Source: Kingella potus (GTDB taxonomy: Bacteria > Pseudomonadota > Gammaproteobacteria > Burkholderiales > Neisseriaceae). From it: 64,000 nucleotides of DNA. Shown piece after piece: positions 48,357 to 56,640 of this stretch. Numbering within the stretch: position 1 is the first letter of the stretch; each line of letters begins with the position of its first letter. A program made the translations under genes and the position numbers. The stretch is taken from the NCBI RefSeq assembly GCF_900451175.1, contig NZ_UGJJ01000002.1:631409-695408 (forward strand), given 5' to 3'. The notes beneath the pieces were generated by a model. The model did no database searches and was not told where the DNA came from. It saw only the letters and a program-made list of their open reading frames with translations.

Positions 48357-48854
48357 TCAGCCGGCCGCCGCAACGGCGGAGCGTTCGGACAGAATCCGCG
48401 CCACCGCTTCCAGCCCTGCCGCATCGTCGGCATCAAAGGCGGACAGGGTTTGCGCGTCGGCATCGAGCACGCCCCACACCCCGCCCGCCGCATCAAGAAG
48501 CGGCACGACGATTTCCGATTTCGAGTGGGACGAACAGGCGATATGGCCGGGAAAGCTGTCCACATCGGCCACCACCAGCGTCTGCGCCTGCCGCCACGCC
48601 TGCCCGCATACGCCGCGTCCGAAGCGGATGCGGGTGCAGGCGGCCGGGCCCTGAAACGGGCCGAGGACGAGCTCCTGCCCGCGTACCAGATAAAAGCCGA
48701 CCCACAGCCAGCCGAAGGCTTCTTTCAATACGGCGGCGGTGTTGGCGAGATTGGCGGTCAGATCGGATTCGCCTTCGGTGAGGGCGGAGATTTGCGGCAG
48801 CAGTTCGGCGTAGCGGCCGGTTTTGGTTTGTGCGCTAAGGTTTAGAGTGTGCAT
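48357..48854 (-). CDS. msrC: Free methionine-(R)-sulfoxide reductase (GAF domain)
   Basis: 165 residues, a single GAF domain. Cysteines 73, 83 and 107 have the spacing (10 and 24) of the three redox cysteines of E. coli fRMsr. GFYLV, LGPFQGPAAC and SEIVVPL are typical. ATG 48854 was chosen; the long open frame upstream is unrelated. Repairs free Met-R-SO with thioredoxin; it stands near a peroxiredoxin gene but not in its operon. Confidence 0.93.
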   Translation of the reverse strand: MHTLNLSAQTKTGRYAELLPQISALTEGESDLTANLANTAAVLKEAFGWLWVGFYLVRGQELVLGPFQGPAACTRIRFGRGVCGQAWRQAQTLVVADVDSFPGHIACSSHSKSEIVVPLLDAAGGVWGVLDADAQTLSAFDADDAAGLEAVARILSERSAVAAAG

Positions 48855-49281
48855 ATTTTTCCTTTCGTGGCGTTGCAGTTGAAAATGTCCTGTCGCGGCG
48901 GAGCAAGGCGGAGACGGGACGGGCGGGAAGTTTGGGATGGGACGGGTTTTTGCACGGTGAAGCGGAAAGCCGTGCGCTTGCCGTAACGCAGGTGCAGGCA
49001 AATCCGACGGCTGCAACGGCTTTTCAGACGGCCTCTGCCGCGTTTGCCGTCAGGCTGCCTGTGCGACAAGGCGGGTGCGGATAAAAGCATTCGGCCTGCG
49101 GCAGGCCTTGTCCCATAGTATAGCGGAACAGGCGGCAACGCCCGCCGCCGTGCCGAAATACGTTTTCAGACGGCCTGTATCCCCCGTTTCGCCGCTGTGC
49201 AAAAAACGGCAAAGCCGCTGGCATCGGAGGCCGTCTGAAATTAGGATTGCGCCCGTTTTTTGTCTCCGTTTCCATGCCGCC
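48855..49281. other. Divergent intergenic region with three DUS
   Basis: About 430 bases between msrC and the acyltransferase gene. DUS occur near 49019, 49162 and 49228. No gene seen. Confidence 0.55.
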
Positions 49282-50061
49282 ATGTCCCTGCGCCCGACCA
49301 CTTTTCCCACCCGTTTTGCCCGCCTGTCCGCCATGCTGCGCTGGCTGTTTGCCACGGTGCGGCGTATCGGACGGCTCGACGACGCGTCGCAGGAAGTACG
49401 CAATGCCGAGTTTGCGGCAATCTGCCGCGACGCGCTGGACATCCTCAATGTGCGGCTCGATGTACGCAACAGGCCGTCTGAAAGCCCGCGCGGGGTGCTG
49501 GTGGTGTCCAACCATGTGTCGCTGCTGGATATTTTCGCCATCACGGCGGTATGCCCGAGCGGCTTTGTCGCCATGAAGGAGCTGGAACGCTGGCCGCTGG
49601 TGGGGCGGGCGGCGCGCAATGCGGGGGCGGTATTTATCGATCGGGGCAGCCGCAAGGATGTCGGACTGATCAACGGTGCCGTCATCCGTTCGCTGGAAAG
49701 CGGGCAGAATGTCTGCTTTTTCCCCGAGGCGCGGACTTCGTGCGGCGACGGCATCCTGCCTTTCAAAGCCGCGCTGTTCCAGTCGGCTCTGGATGCCCGC
49801 GTACCGGTGCAGCCGCTCGCCCTGCGCTATTTTGACGGACTGAACCGCCGCACGGAGCAGCCTTCGTTCAGCGGGGTGAACCTGTTGGTTTCGATGTGGC
49901 GCATCGTGTCGATGCGGGAAGTGCGGGTCCGTGTCGATTTTCTGCCTCCTTTCGCACCCGAGGGCGACCGTTTCGCCCTGAAAGACCGCGTGGAAGCGGC
50001 GGTGGGCGCGGCGGTAGGCGGTTTTGCAGACGGCGGCGGCCTGACGGAGGAAGGCTTGTGA
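49282..50061 (+). CDS. Lysophospholipid acyltransferase family protein
   Basis: 259 residues, PlsC-like fold. Motif I NHVSLLD; motif II region FVAMKELERWPLVGRAARNAGAVFIDRGS; motif III FPEARTS where FPEGT is usual; motif IV VPVQPLALRY. This looks like the OlsA/PlsC-like group rather than PlsC itself, which is encoded at 17415. A DUS is in frame upstream of motif I (translated RPSES). The acceptor lipid is unknown. Confidence 0.85.
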   Translation: MSLRPTTFPTRFARLSAMLRWLFATVRRIGRLDDASQEVRNAEFAAICRDALDILNVRLDVRNRPSESPRGVLVVSNHVSLLDIFAITAVCPSGFVAMKELERWPLVGRAARNAGAVFIDRGSRKDVGLINGAVIRSLESGQNVCFFPEARTSCGDGILPFKAALFQSALDARVPVQPLALRYFDGLNRRTEQPSFSGVNLLVSMWRIVSMREVRVRVDFLPPFAPEGDRFALKDRVEAAVGAAVGGFADGGGLTEEGL

Positions 50062-50096
50062 TAGCCTTATACAATCAAAAAAGTTTTTACAATAAA

Positions 50097-50125
50097 TTGT
50101 ACAAATCAAACGGCGTGGTTATAAT
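50097..50125 (+). promoter_or_regulatory. Promoter of the peroxiredoxin-glutaredoxin gene
   Basis: TTGTAC, 17-base spacer, TATAAT, 78 bases upstream of the start codon. Near-consensus sigma70. Sequence around the -35 box is AT-rich and could bind OxyR, but I cannot show a site. Confidence 0.8.
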
Positions 50126-50203
50126 GCGCCCACTGCATGACCGAAAGCCCGCAACGGGCAACTTTTTATTTTTCCGCAACCATCCTAATCAAGGAGTTAG
50201 ATT

Positions 50204-50950
50204 ATGAGCATCAAAACCGAAGCCGAACTGAACGGCAGCAAAGTACCTTCCGTCGTATTCCACACCCGCCAGGGCGACGCATGGGTAGACGTATCCACCG
50301 ACGATCTGTTCAAAGGCAAAACCGTAGCCGTGTTCAGCCTGCCCGGCGCGTTCACGCCCACTTGTTCTTCCACCCACCTGCCGCGCTACAACGAGCTGGC
50401 CAAAGAGTTTTTCAAACGCGGCGTAGACAGCATCCTGTGCGTGTCCGTCAATGATACATTCGTCATGAATGCCTGGCTGGCCGATCAGGAAGCGGAAAAC
50501 ATCACCGTCGTACCCGACGGCAACGGCGAATTTACACGCGGCATGGGTATGCTGGTAAGCAAAGAAGGCTTGGGCTTCGGCGACCGCTCCTGGCGTTACT
50601 CCATGCTGGTGAAAGACGGCGTGGTGGAAAAAGCCTTTATCGAGCCGGTGAAAGACGGCGATCCGTTTGAAGTGTCCGATGCCGACACCATGCTCAAATA
50701 CATCGACCCGAACTGGAAAGAGCAGCCCTCTATCGCCATTTTTGCCAAACCCGGCTGCCAGTTCTGTGCCAAAGCCAAAAAAGCACTGCAAGACAAAGGC
50801 TTGGCATTTGAAGAAATCGTGCTCGGCCGCGACGCTTCCACCACTTCCGTCCGCGCCGTTACCGGCAAAGCCACCGCGCCGCAGGTATTCATCGGCGGAC
50901 AATACATCGGCGGCAGCGACGAGCTGGAAGCCTATCTGGCCAAAAACTAA
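50204..50950 (+). CDS. Hybrid peroxiredoxin-glutaredoxin
   Basis: 248 residues. N-terminal Prx5-type peroxiredoxin with the peroxidatic C54 in PGAFTPTCSSTH; C-terminal glutaredoxin with C185-Q-F-C188 and APQVFIGG. The fusion lets glutathione reduce the peroxidase directly. Known in Neisseria and Haemophilus. GGAGTTAG ribosome binding site. Single gene with its own strong promoter. Confidence 0.95.
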   Translation: MSIKTEAELNGSKVPSVVFHTRQGDAWVDVSTDDLFKGKTVAVFSLPGAFTPTCSSTHLPRYNELAKEFFKRGVDSILCVSVNDTFVMNAWLADQEAENITVVPDGNGEFTRGMGMLVSKEGLGFGDRSWRYSMLVKDGVVEKAFIEPVKDGDPFEVSDADTMLKYIDPNWKEQPSIAIFAKPGCQFCAKAKKALQDKGLAFEEIVLGRDASTTSVRAVTGKATAPQVFIGGQYIGGSDELEAYLAKN

Positions 50951-51085
50951 ACGGCAGGCCGTCTGAAAACGAACAAAGTGAGTTTCAGCGGAGCAAAAAC
51001 CGTTTTCCGTAAAAACAAAAAGAACACACACACTCCCACACAGCGGGCTGCGCCATAACAGCCCGCCCCGATAACCGCAGTCAGG

Positions 51086-51138
51086 GTTATTCGGGTAACG
51101 CCGCCGCCGAAGCCGCGTTACCCGAATAACTCTTTTTT
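51086..51138 (+). terminator. Terminator behind the peroxiredoxin-glutaredoxin gene
   Basis: GTTATTCGGGTAACG and CGTTACCCGAATAAC, perfect 15-base arms and 15-base loop, followed by a T-run. It lies about 135 bases behind the stop codon. Confidence 0.8.
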
Positions 51139-51189
51139 CAACCGCTTTACGGCCGCCCGCAACCCGAAGGCCGTCTGAAAGGATACATC

Positions 51190-52644
51190 ATGAAACAACT
51201 CACCGCAGACGTGGTCGTCATCGGCGGCGGCACCGCCGGCATGGGCGCGTTCCGCAACGCCCTCATGCACACCGATAATGCCTACCTCGTCGAAAGCGAA
51301 GTGTTCGGCACCACCTGCGCCCGCGTCGGCTGTATGCCTTCCAAGCTGCTGATAGCCGCCGCCGAAGCCCGCTACCACGCGCTGCACACCGACCCCTTCG
51401 GCGTGCATCTCGACAAAGGCAGCGTCCGCGTCGACGGGCGCGAAGTGATGGCGCGCGTCAAAGCCGAGCGCGACCGCTTCGTCGGCTTCGTTGTCGAAGA
51501 CGTGGAAGCCTGGCCGTCTGAAAAACGCATTATGGGAGCCGCCCGCTTTATCGACGAACACACCGTCGAAATCGGCGGCCACACCCGCATCCGCGCCGAC
51601 CGCATCGTTATCGCCACCGGCTCGCGTCCCTTCGTATTGCCGCAATGGCGCGAAACGGCGGGCGACCGACTGATTGTCAACGACGACGTATTCTCATGGG
51701 ACACCCTGCCCGAAAGCGTTGCCGTTTTCGGCCCCGGCGTGATCGGACTCGAACTCGGCCAGGCACTTACCCGCCTGGGCGTAAACGTCGAAATCTTCGG
51801 CCTGGGCGGCTCGCTCGGCGGCATCAGCGACCCCGCCGTGCTGGCCGAAGCCAAAAGCATTTTCGGCGCGGAACTCAAACTCCGCCTCGATGCCGAAACC
51901 CAAATCACGCGCAACGAAAAAGGCGATGTCGTCGTCAACTGGCACGACCGCGAAACAGGCGGCAGCGGCGTGTTCACCGCCCAATACCTGCTTGCCGCCG
52001 CCGGCCGCATCCCCAACACCGACAACATCGGCCTCGAAAACCTCGCCATCGAGCTGGACGGGCGCGGCGTACCCAAAGCCCACCCGCTCACCATGCAGAC
52101 CAGCATCCCGCACATCTTCATCGCCGGCGACGCATCCAACCAGCTTCCCCTGCTGCACGAAGCCAGCGATCAGGGCAAAATCGCCGGCGACAACGCAGGC
52201 CGCTACCCGCACATCGGAAACGGCCTGCGCCGCAGCCTGATCGGTGTCGTGTTTACCGACCCGCAGATTGCCACCGTCGGCATGAGATATGCCCAAATGC
52301 GCGAGCGTTACAAAAATCCCGAATGCGTCGTGATCGGCGAAGTTTCCTTCCAGAATCAGGGACGCAGCCGCGTGATGCTGGTCAACAAAGGCCGCCTGCG
52401 CGTCTATGCCGAGCAGGGAACCGGCCGCTTTATCGGTGCGGAAATGACCGGCCCGGCCGCCGAACACCTCGCCCACCTGCTGGCTTGGGCGCACCAGTCG
52501 GGCATGACCGTGCCGCAAATGCTCGATATGCCCTTCTACCATCCCGTTATCGAAGAAGGCCTGCGCACCGCCCTGCGCGACGCGATGGCCAAACTCAAAA
52601 TCGGCGAAGTGCACAGCGAATGCAAAGAATGCGTCGGCGGCTGA
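51190..52644 (+). CDS. FAD-dependent disulfide reductase, dihydrolipoyl dehydrogenase-like
   Basis: 484 residues. Dinucleotide motif VVVIGGGTAGMGA at 9-21; redox-active pair C43 and C48 in TTCARVGCMPSK; NAD motif FGPGVIGLELGQALTRLG; C-terminal HPVIEEG with the catalytic His. This is the dihydrolipoyl dehydrogenase family, but the gene stands alone without 2-oxoacid dehydrogenase partners, so its substrate may differ. A DUS lies in frame (translated WPSEKR). It ends in a DUS terminator beside the prophage. Confidence 0.88.
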   Translation: MKQLTADVVVIGGGTAGMGAFRNALMHTDNAYLVESEVFGTTCARVGCMPSKLLIAAAEARYHALHTDPFGVHLDKGSVRVDGREVMARVKAERDRFVGFVVEDVEAWPSEKRIMGAARFIDEHTVEIGGHTRIRADRIVIATGSRPFVLPQWRETAGDRLIVNDDVFSWDTLPESVAVFGPGVIGLELGQALTRLGVNVEIFGLGGSLGGISDPAVLAEAKSIFGAELKLRLDAETQITRNEKGDVVVNWHDRETGGSGVFTAQYLLAAAGRIPNTDNIGLENLAIELDGRGVPKAHPLTMQTSIPHIFIAGDASNQLPLLHEASDQGKIAGDNAGRYPHIGNGLRRSLIGVVFTDPQIATVGMRYAQMRERYKNPECVVIGEVSFQNQGRSRVMLVNKGRLRVYAEQGTGRFIGAEMTGPAAEHLAHLLAWAHQSGMTVPQMLDMPFYHPVIEEGLRTALRDAMAKLKIGEVHSECKECVGG

Positions 52645-52667
52645 CACCGCCCTGACGCGGCAGGCTC

Positions 52668-52706
52668 AACAGGCCGTCTGAAAACGGTATTTTCAGACGG
52701 CCTGTT
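52668..52706 (+). terminator. DUS-pair terminator at the prophage border
   Basis: AACAGGCCGTCTGAAAA and TTTTCAGACGGCCTGTT form a 17-base stem followed by TGTTTTCC. Confidence 0.85.
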
Positions 52707-52725
52707 GTTTTCCGTACCGATCTGC

Positions 52726-52757
52726 GTAGGGTGTGTTGCCCAAAGGCAACGCACGCG
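52726..52757. repeat. REP-like palindromic repeat next to the prophage
   Basis: TAGGGTGTGTTGCC / GGCAACGCACGCG; same family as the copy at 46589, with TTGCC in place of CCGC, and compensating change in the other arm. Confidence 0.7.
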
Positions 52758-52833
52758 TCCTATGCCGTTTCACGCCTGCCAAACTGCCGCCGGCACCAAG
52801 TATTTATTTGTATTCAGTAAGTTATCAGTTATA

Positions 52834-52852
52834 TGGTGCAAAGCTGGTGCAA
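52834..52852. repeat. Direct repeat TGGTGCAA, possible integrase arm or att remnant
   Basis: TGGTGCAA occurs at 52834-52841 and 52845-52852, one helical turn apart, in the AT-rich segment at the prophage border. Attachment to an integrase is inference. Confidence 0.3.
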
Positions 52853-52863
52853 TGTCGAATAAG

Positions 52864-52892
52864 CAGCCGCCTAAATATAGGCGGCTGTTTTC
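52864..52892 (+). terminator. Hairpin at the outer end of the prophage
   Basis: CAGCCGCCTA / TAGGCGGCTG with loop AATA and TTTTC behind it; it also lies directly behind the stop codon of the AlpA-like gene on the other strand. Confidence 0.75.
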
Positions 52893-53082
52893 ATATTTTT
52901 GGGCGTTGTTCTCGGTGGCGGTTGCGCCATGCTTCAACTTCATCACGTTTCCAAAACATGATTTTTCGCGAAATGCGGATGCGGTCGGGGAAGTCGGGAC
53001 GGACGGCGTATTTGCGCAAGAAGGTGCTTTTGGCAATGCCGAGTAGTTCGGCCGTCTGTTCTGCATTTAGGTGCTCGATCAT
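52891..53082 (-). CDS. AlpA-family helix-turn-helix regulator (excisionase-like)
   Basis: 63 residues. MIEHLNAEQTAELLGIAKST is the start of the MerR-like HTH of AlpA/phage excisionases, followed by FPDRIRISRKIMFWKRDEVEAW, the wing typical of the family. These proteins control prophage integrase or excision. Position at the outer end fits, but no integrase follows. Last gene of the reverse-strand recombination operon. Confidence 0.85.
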   Translation of the reverse strand: MIEHLNAEQTAELLGIAKSTFLRKYAVRPDFPDRIRISRKIMFWKRDEVEAWRNRHREQRPKI

Positions 53083-53297
53083 GTCAAATCTCCTATTGCC
53101 ATGCCCAGCCACAGGCCGATAACCAGGGCGGCTAGGGCGGTGTTGATGATTAGGCAGCGCAGGGCTTTTTGTTCGCAGGCTGCGGCTGCGGCTTTTTGGC
53201 GCAGGGCGTTTTCTAGGATGCGCTCGGCAAGCTCTGCGCTGCGTTCGGCTTGTTCGCGCATTTGGCGGACTTCTTCGCGTTGGCGGATGGGGTTCAT
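53079..53297 (-). CDS. Small membrane protein with coiled coil, phage
   Basis: 72 residues: a charged helical N-terminal part (REEVRQMREQAERSAELAERILENALRQK) and one membrane segment near the C terminus (LIINTALAALVIGLWLGMA). It overlaps its neighbours by a few bases on both sides. Unknown function. Confidence 0.65.
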   Translation of the reverse strand: MNPIRQREEVRQMREQAERSAELAERILENALRQKAAAAACEQKALRCLIINTALAALVIGLWLGMAIGDLT

Positions 53298-53470
53298 GCG
53301 CTGTCTCCTGTGCTCTGTTCGGCGCGGGCGAGCCAGCCTCTAAACAGGGCGCGGGTAAAGGATGAAACGTAGTCTTCTCCATCCATTGACAGGTCAATCA
53401 GTGGGTAGTCTTCCATGTTGAAAACGCGCTCAAATGCGGTGCGTTCTTGCTCGGTTTGTTCGGGTGTCAT
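53294..53470 (-). CDS. Small acidic phage protein, unknown
   Basis: 58 residues, MTPEQTEQERTAFERVF start, no recognised domain. ATG 53470 has AAAGGAATC in front; the stop overlaps the next start (ATGA). Confidence 0.6.
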   Translation of the reverse strand: MTPEQTEQERTAFERVFNMEDYPLIDLSMDGEDYVSSFTRALFRGWLARAEQSTGDSA

Positions 53471-53486
53471 GTTGATTCCTTTCGTT

Positions 53487-53846
53487 TCAGACGGCCTTTT
53501 GGCGCATAGCGGTGTCGATGGCTTGGCGGATGTCTGCCGCTGCGGCCAATACTTCAAAGTGTTCCTGCTGCTTTTGGATGACGGCAAACGGGGTGTCGAG
53601 GCGGCTGCCGTCTTCGTCGCAGAGTCTTTCGGTTAGGGCGCTGTCGTTTTTTGTCAGCCAATTCAGCCTCTCGGTGTCGGGATGGGGGACGGGGTGCAGT
53701 TCGGCTGCGGTGTATGTGCCGAGGGTGTCGTTGGCGAAGTAGACTTCAAAGCAGACTTCGGTTTCGTCGGGGTAGACGGCGGTAACAAAGCCTTCGCCGT
53801 GTTGCGGGTGGCGTACGCGGTCGCCGAATCGGTATTGGCGGGTCAT
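53487..53846 (-). CDS. Phage protein with CarD/RID-like N terminus, unknown
   Basis: 119 residues. The N terminus FGDRVRHPQHGEGFVTAVYPDETEVCFEVYF has the look of a small SH3/Tudor-like barrel of the CarD-RID type; the rest is helical. The last residues KAV and the stop TGA are supplied by a DUS. Function unknown. Confidence 0.65.
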   Translation of the reverse strand: MTRQYRFGDRVRHPQHGEGFVTAVYPDETEVCFEVYFANDTLGTYTAAELHPVPHPDTERLNWLTKNDSALTERLCDEDGSRLDTPFAVIQKQQEHFEVLAAAADIRQAIDTAMRQKAV

Positions 53847-53849
53847 GTT

Positions 53850-54095
53850 TTATCCTTTCAGTTTGTGAACCACGCCGCCGCGTATCTGTCGGGCATCCAG
53901 TCCGTTGATGGAGCTGATTTTGTCTGCGCCGACGGTTTGGGCGGCCTGGATTTCGACTACGACTGTGCTGATGATGTTGCTGCTGATTTTGCTGACGGCG
54001 TGGGCGGTTTCGATGTTGACGCTGCCGTCTTTGAGGCCGCGCAGGGTGGTGAAGAGTTCTTCACGCAGTTGGGAGGTTACGCTTTGATTTTGCAT
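53850..54095 (-). CDS. Conserved-looking phage protein, unknown
   Basis: 81 residues, helical, starting MQNQSVTSQLREELFTTLRGLKDG. It overlaps the preceding gene by 35 bases and is separated from the next by three. Part of the recombination operon. Confidence 0.65.
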   Translation of the reverse strand: MQNQSVTSQLREELFTTLRGLKDGSVNIETAHAVSKISSNIISTVVVEIQAAQTVGADKISSINGLDARQIRGGVVHKLKG

Positions 54096-54783
54096 GATTG
54101 GTTTCGTCTTTCAGGGCTTGGTTGGCTTCGGCGGCTTCGCGCAGTTCGGGTGGCACAGCGAGATGTTGCGGGCTTGCGGTAAGCATGAGTATGTTGTCCC
54201 GCAGTTCGGATACGGGGAACAGAAATTCCGACCACGCGCCGCGCTTTTCCAAGATGGTTTTCCGGCTTACTTCTACCTGTTTGTGGTTGAGCAGGAAGAG
54301 GCTGGGGATGATGAAGCAATGGGTGTAGCTGTCTTCGTCGGTTTCATCGGCTTCGGCCTCGGGCTTGACGAAGAAGACGAAGAGGTCGGTTTCGAATTTG
54401 TTGGGGCAGCGGAAGCGGTAGAGGAGCATGTTGTCTTTGTCGCGGGTGCGGTTGAAGCCTGCCGAGCTTTTTACGTCGATTTTCGCGCCGTTGAGGATGA
54501 AGTCGTAGGCGGGATTGTTGAATTGCACCGATAGGTTGGTGTTGACGGCTTCGGGCAGGTGGCGGGCAAACAGGCTTTCTCCAATGCGGCCGATTTCCGC
54601 GCCTCTGCTGTTGACGATGAAGCCTTCGGTGAGGCGCAGGATGCCGGAGGCCTGCGCAATCATGGTGGCTTGGATGATGCTGATGCCGGCTTCGTGGGCG
54701 GCGGCACGGATGGGGGCTTTGGCGCGGTACAGGGTAACGAAGCGTTCAGCCTGTTCGCGGCTTGCGCCGTAGGTGGAAATCAT
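54061..54783 (-). CDS. Putative PD-(D/E)XK-type nuclease of the prophage
   Basis: 240 residues. The N-terminal 55 residues look like a helix-turn-helix (EAGISIIQATMIAQASGIL). Then GRIGESLFARHLP (E69), NPAYDFILNGAKIDVKSSAGF (D94, D103, K105) fits the acid-acid-K layout of PD-(D/E)XK endonucleases or Holliday junction resolvases. Its place beside yqaJ and recT supports a role in DNA processing. The assignment is inference from a short motif. Confidence 0.6.
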   Translation of the reverse strand: MISTYGASREQAERFVTLYRAKAPIRAAAHEAGISIIQATMIAQASGILRLTEGFIVNSRGAEIGRIGESLFARHLPEAVNTNLSVQFNNPAYDFILNGAKIDVKSSAGFNRTRDKDNMLLYRFRCPNKFETDLFVFFVKPEAEADETDEDSYTHCFIIPSLFLLNHKQVEVSRKTILEKRGAWSEFLFPVSELRDNILMLTASPQHLAVPPELREAAEANQALKDETNHAKSKRNLPTA

Positions 54784-54859
54784 GGGTTCTCCTGTTTTGG
54801 CGGTTGGTAAAGGGGTATGCGGACGGCCTTTTTTTGTGGGCGCGTGCGCTGTATTGGGG

Positions 54860-55474
54860 TTATAGGTTTTGCAGGTATTCGGTTTCGGCTGCGGTTTCGT
54901 TTAGGAATTTCTCGGCTTCGGCTTCGAGGCGGGCGATGGTGTCGTTATCGCGCTCTATGCGTTTGATGCGGATGGCGAGGGTCTCGGGCAGGCGGGGGTC
55001 GTAGCTGACGAAGTCGCACCATTGCCGGCCGGTGCAGGCCATTTGCCATTGCATTTGCGCCAAATACTGGGGCTTGGGGCGGCCGCTGCGTAAAAAATCT
55101 ATGTGGGTGGCGGTGTTGGGACATTTGATTTCAATCAGGCCGTCTGCGCCAATCAGGCCGTCGGGGCTGGCTCCGCTCATGGCGATGCCCGGGTGTGGGA
55201 TGAAGCCGGTTTCGGCTACGTCGTTGCCGGTTTCGAGCATGTAGGCGGCGCGGGCTTGCGGCTCGGTGTCGGTGCCGTGCTGCATGGCGGGGGTGTTGAG
55301 GCCGCCGTAGGGCCGGCCGGTGAGGCGTTCGCAAATCAGTTCGGCTTTGTAGTTTTCGCGGGCGGCCAGGTAGCCGCTGCAGCTGCGGGCGGATTTGGTG
55401 GTGGCTTCGTGGATGCGGCTGGCGGTGAGTTTGCCGAGGCGGGCGGCGTGCCATTCGGGGGTGTGCTGCTGCAT
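54860..55474 (-). CDS. YqaJ-family phage exonuclease
   Basis: 204 residues, lambda-exonuclease-like alkaline nuclease that makes 3' single strands for RecT. Motifs: TPEWHAARLGKLTASRIHEA, GTDTEPQARAAYM, then MSGASPDGLIG and LIEIKCPNT with the catalytic D and ExK. ATG 55474 was chosen; the longer open frame is out of character. Pairs with recT upstream; a DUS and a REP-like repeat lie between the two. Confidence 0.9.
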   Translation of the reverse strand: MQQHTPEWHAARLGKLTASRIHEATTKSARSCSGYLAARENYKAELICERLTGRPYGGLNTPAMQHGTDTEPQARAAYMLETGNDVAETGFIPHPGIAMSGASPDGLIGADGLIEIKCPNTATHIDFLRSGRPKPQYLAQMQWQMACTGRQWCDFVSYDPRLPETLAIRIKRIERDNDTIARLEAEAEKFLNETAAETEYLQNL

Positions 55475-55521
55475 GGTTCGGTTTCCTTTTTTCAGACGGC
55501 CTCTGCGTTGCGCGGCAGGGA

Positions 55522-55552
55522 ACGCGTGCGCCGCTTGGGCGGCACACCCTGC
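55522..55552. repeat. REP-like palindromic repeat inside the prophage
   Basis: ACGCGTGCGCCGCTTGGG / CGGCACACCCTGCG; same family as the chromosomal copies, here between recT and yqaJ. Confidence 0.75.
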
Positions 55553-55571
55553 GTTTGCGGCCGTTTGAATT

Positions 55572-56441
55572 TCACAGTTTGTCGAGGCGTTCCTGTTGTT
55601 CGGCGGTGAGGGCGTAGGCCTGCGCTTCGGTGTAGTCGGCTTCGCCGGTGATGATGCGGCCGGCCAATTCGTCAAACTGCTGCGCGTCGAGTGTGGGGCG
55701 GGGGTCGGCGGCCGGTTCGGCTTGGATGGTGTTGTCGGCGATGGCTTTGAGGCGGTTGTGTTCGTCTGCGCCGAGGATGTGCCGCTCTTCTTTGCCGATG
55801 CCGCCAAACCATGCGCGGTAGGCTTCTATGCCTTGGTTGGCCGCGGCTTCGCCGGCGGCGGTGATTTCGGCGCGGCGGGGGTGTTGGCGTTCGCCGGCAA
55901 AGGGGCTGGCGGCTTCGGGGCGGATGCCGTCTTTGGCGTCTTTGATGCGTTCGGCTTCGTCTTCGTCGTAGATGCCGGTGAAGCCGAAGGCGAGGCGGGC
56001 GGCCTGTATCATGGCTTTGTGGCGCAGCATGCGTTTGGGGTGGCTTTGCCAGGGCTGGGTGTTGCGGCGGCATTCGTCGAGGTATTCGGTTACGACAATG
56101 GGGTGGCTGCGGTCTTTGCGGTAGATGCGGCAGGTGCAGCTTTCGTTGTCTTGTTGGAAGTCCATGCCGTCAAACTGGCTGTTGCTGTTGATGATGCGCG
56201 CCCAGCCGTCTACGCCGACAACGGGGGTGATGCCGTTGCTTTTGTCGGGAAAGGCGTAGATTTCTTTGGTAAAGGGGTTGAGGCTGTATTGGGTGGCGAC
56301 AATCAAGAGGGCGTTGAACTGTGCGTCGGTGGCGTTGCCTTTGAAGGCGGTGGCTTTGAGGGTTTGCACGAGTTCTGCGGGGTCGCCTTGTATGCCGAAT
56401 TGTTTGGCTAGGGCGAGGGCTTGGGTGTTGGCGATGCTCAT
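55572..56441 (-). CDS. recT: RecT/Bet-type single-strand annealing protein
   Basis: 289 residues. The phage Bet/RecT pattern is clear: ATDAQFNALLIVATQYSLNPFTKEIYAFPDKSNGITPVVGVDGW ... RKDRSHPIVVTEYLDECRRNTQPWQSHPKRMLRHKAMIQAARLAFGF. The C-terminal third is variable and ends in an acidic helix. ATG 56441 overlaps the stop codon of the small upstream gene. Confidence 0.93.
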   Translation of the reverse strand: MSIANTQALALAKQFGIQGDPAELVQTLKATAFKGNATDAQFNALLIVATQYSLNPFTKEIYAFPDKSNGITPVVGVDGWARIINSNSQFDGMDFQQDNESCTCRIYRKDRSHPIVVTEYLDECRRNTQPWQSHPKRMLRHKAMIQAARLAFGFTGIYDEDEAERIKDAKDGIRPEAASPFAGERQHPRRAEITAAGEAAANQGIEAYRAWFGGIGKEERHILGADEHNRLKAIADNTIQAEPAADPRPTLDAQQFDELAGRIITGEADYTEAQAYALTAEQQERLDKL

Positions 56442-56599
56442 TTTGTTGCTCCTGTGAGTTGGTCGTAGCGTTGCTGCGCTTGGGCTTGGGTTTTGTGCAG
56501 GCTTATGGGGCGGCGGATGCGGCGGTCGGCTGCTGCTGTGTAGCGGATTTCGCCGATTTCCCATTCTTTGCCGTTGCGGCGCAGGTAGTAGGCGGGCAT
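56438..56599 (-). CDS. Small phage protein upstream of recT
   Basis: 53 residues, starting MPAYYLRRNGKEWEIGEIRY and rich in Arg and Gln. Ribosome binding site AAAGGAG; ATGA overlap with recT. Unknown function. Confidence 0.7.
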   Translation of the reverse strand: MPAYYLRRNGKEWEIGEIRYTAAADRRIRRPISLHKTQAQAQQRYDQLTGATK

Positions 56600-56640
56600 G
56601 GCTGGCTCCTTTCGGGTTGATTCGGGTAAATGGGTGGGGT

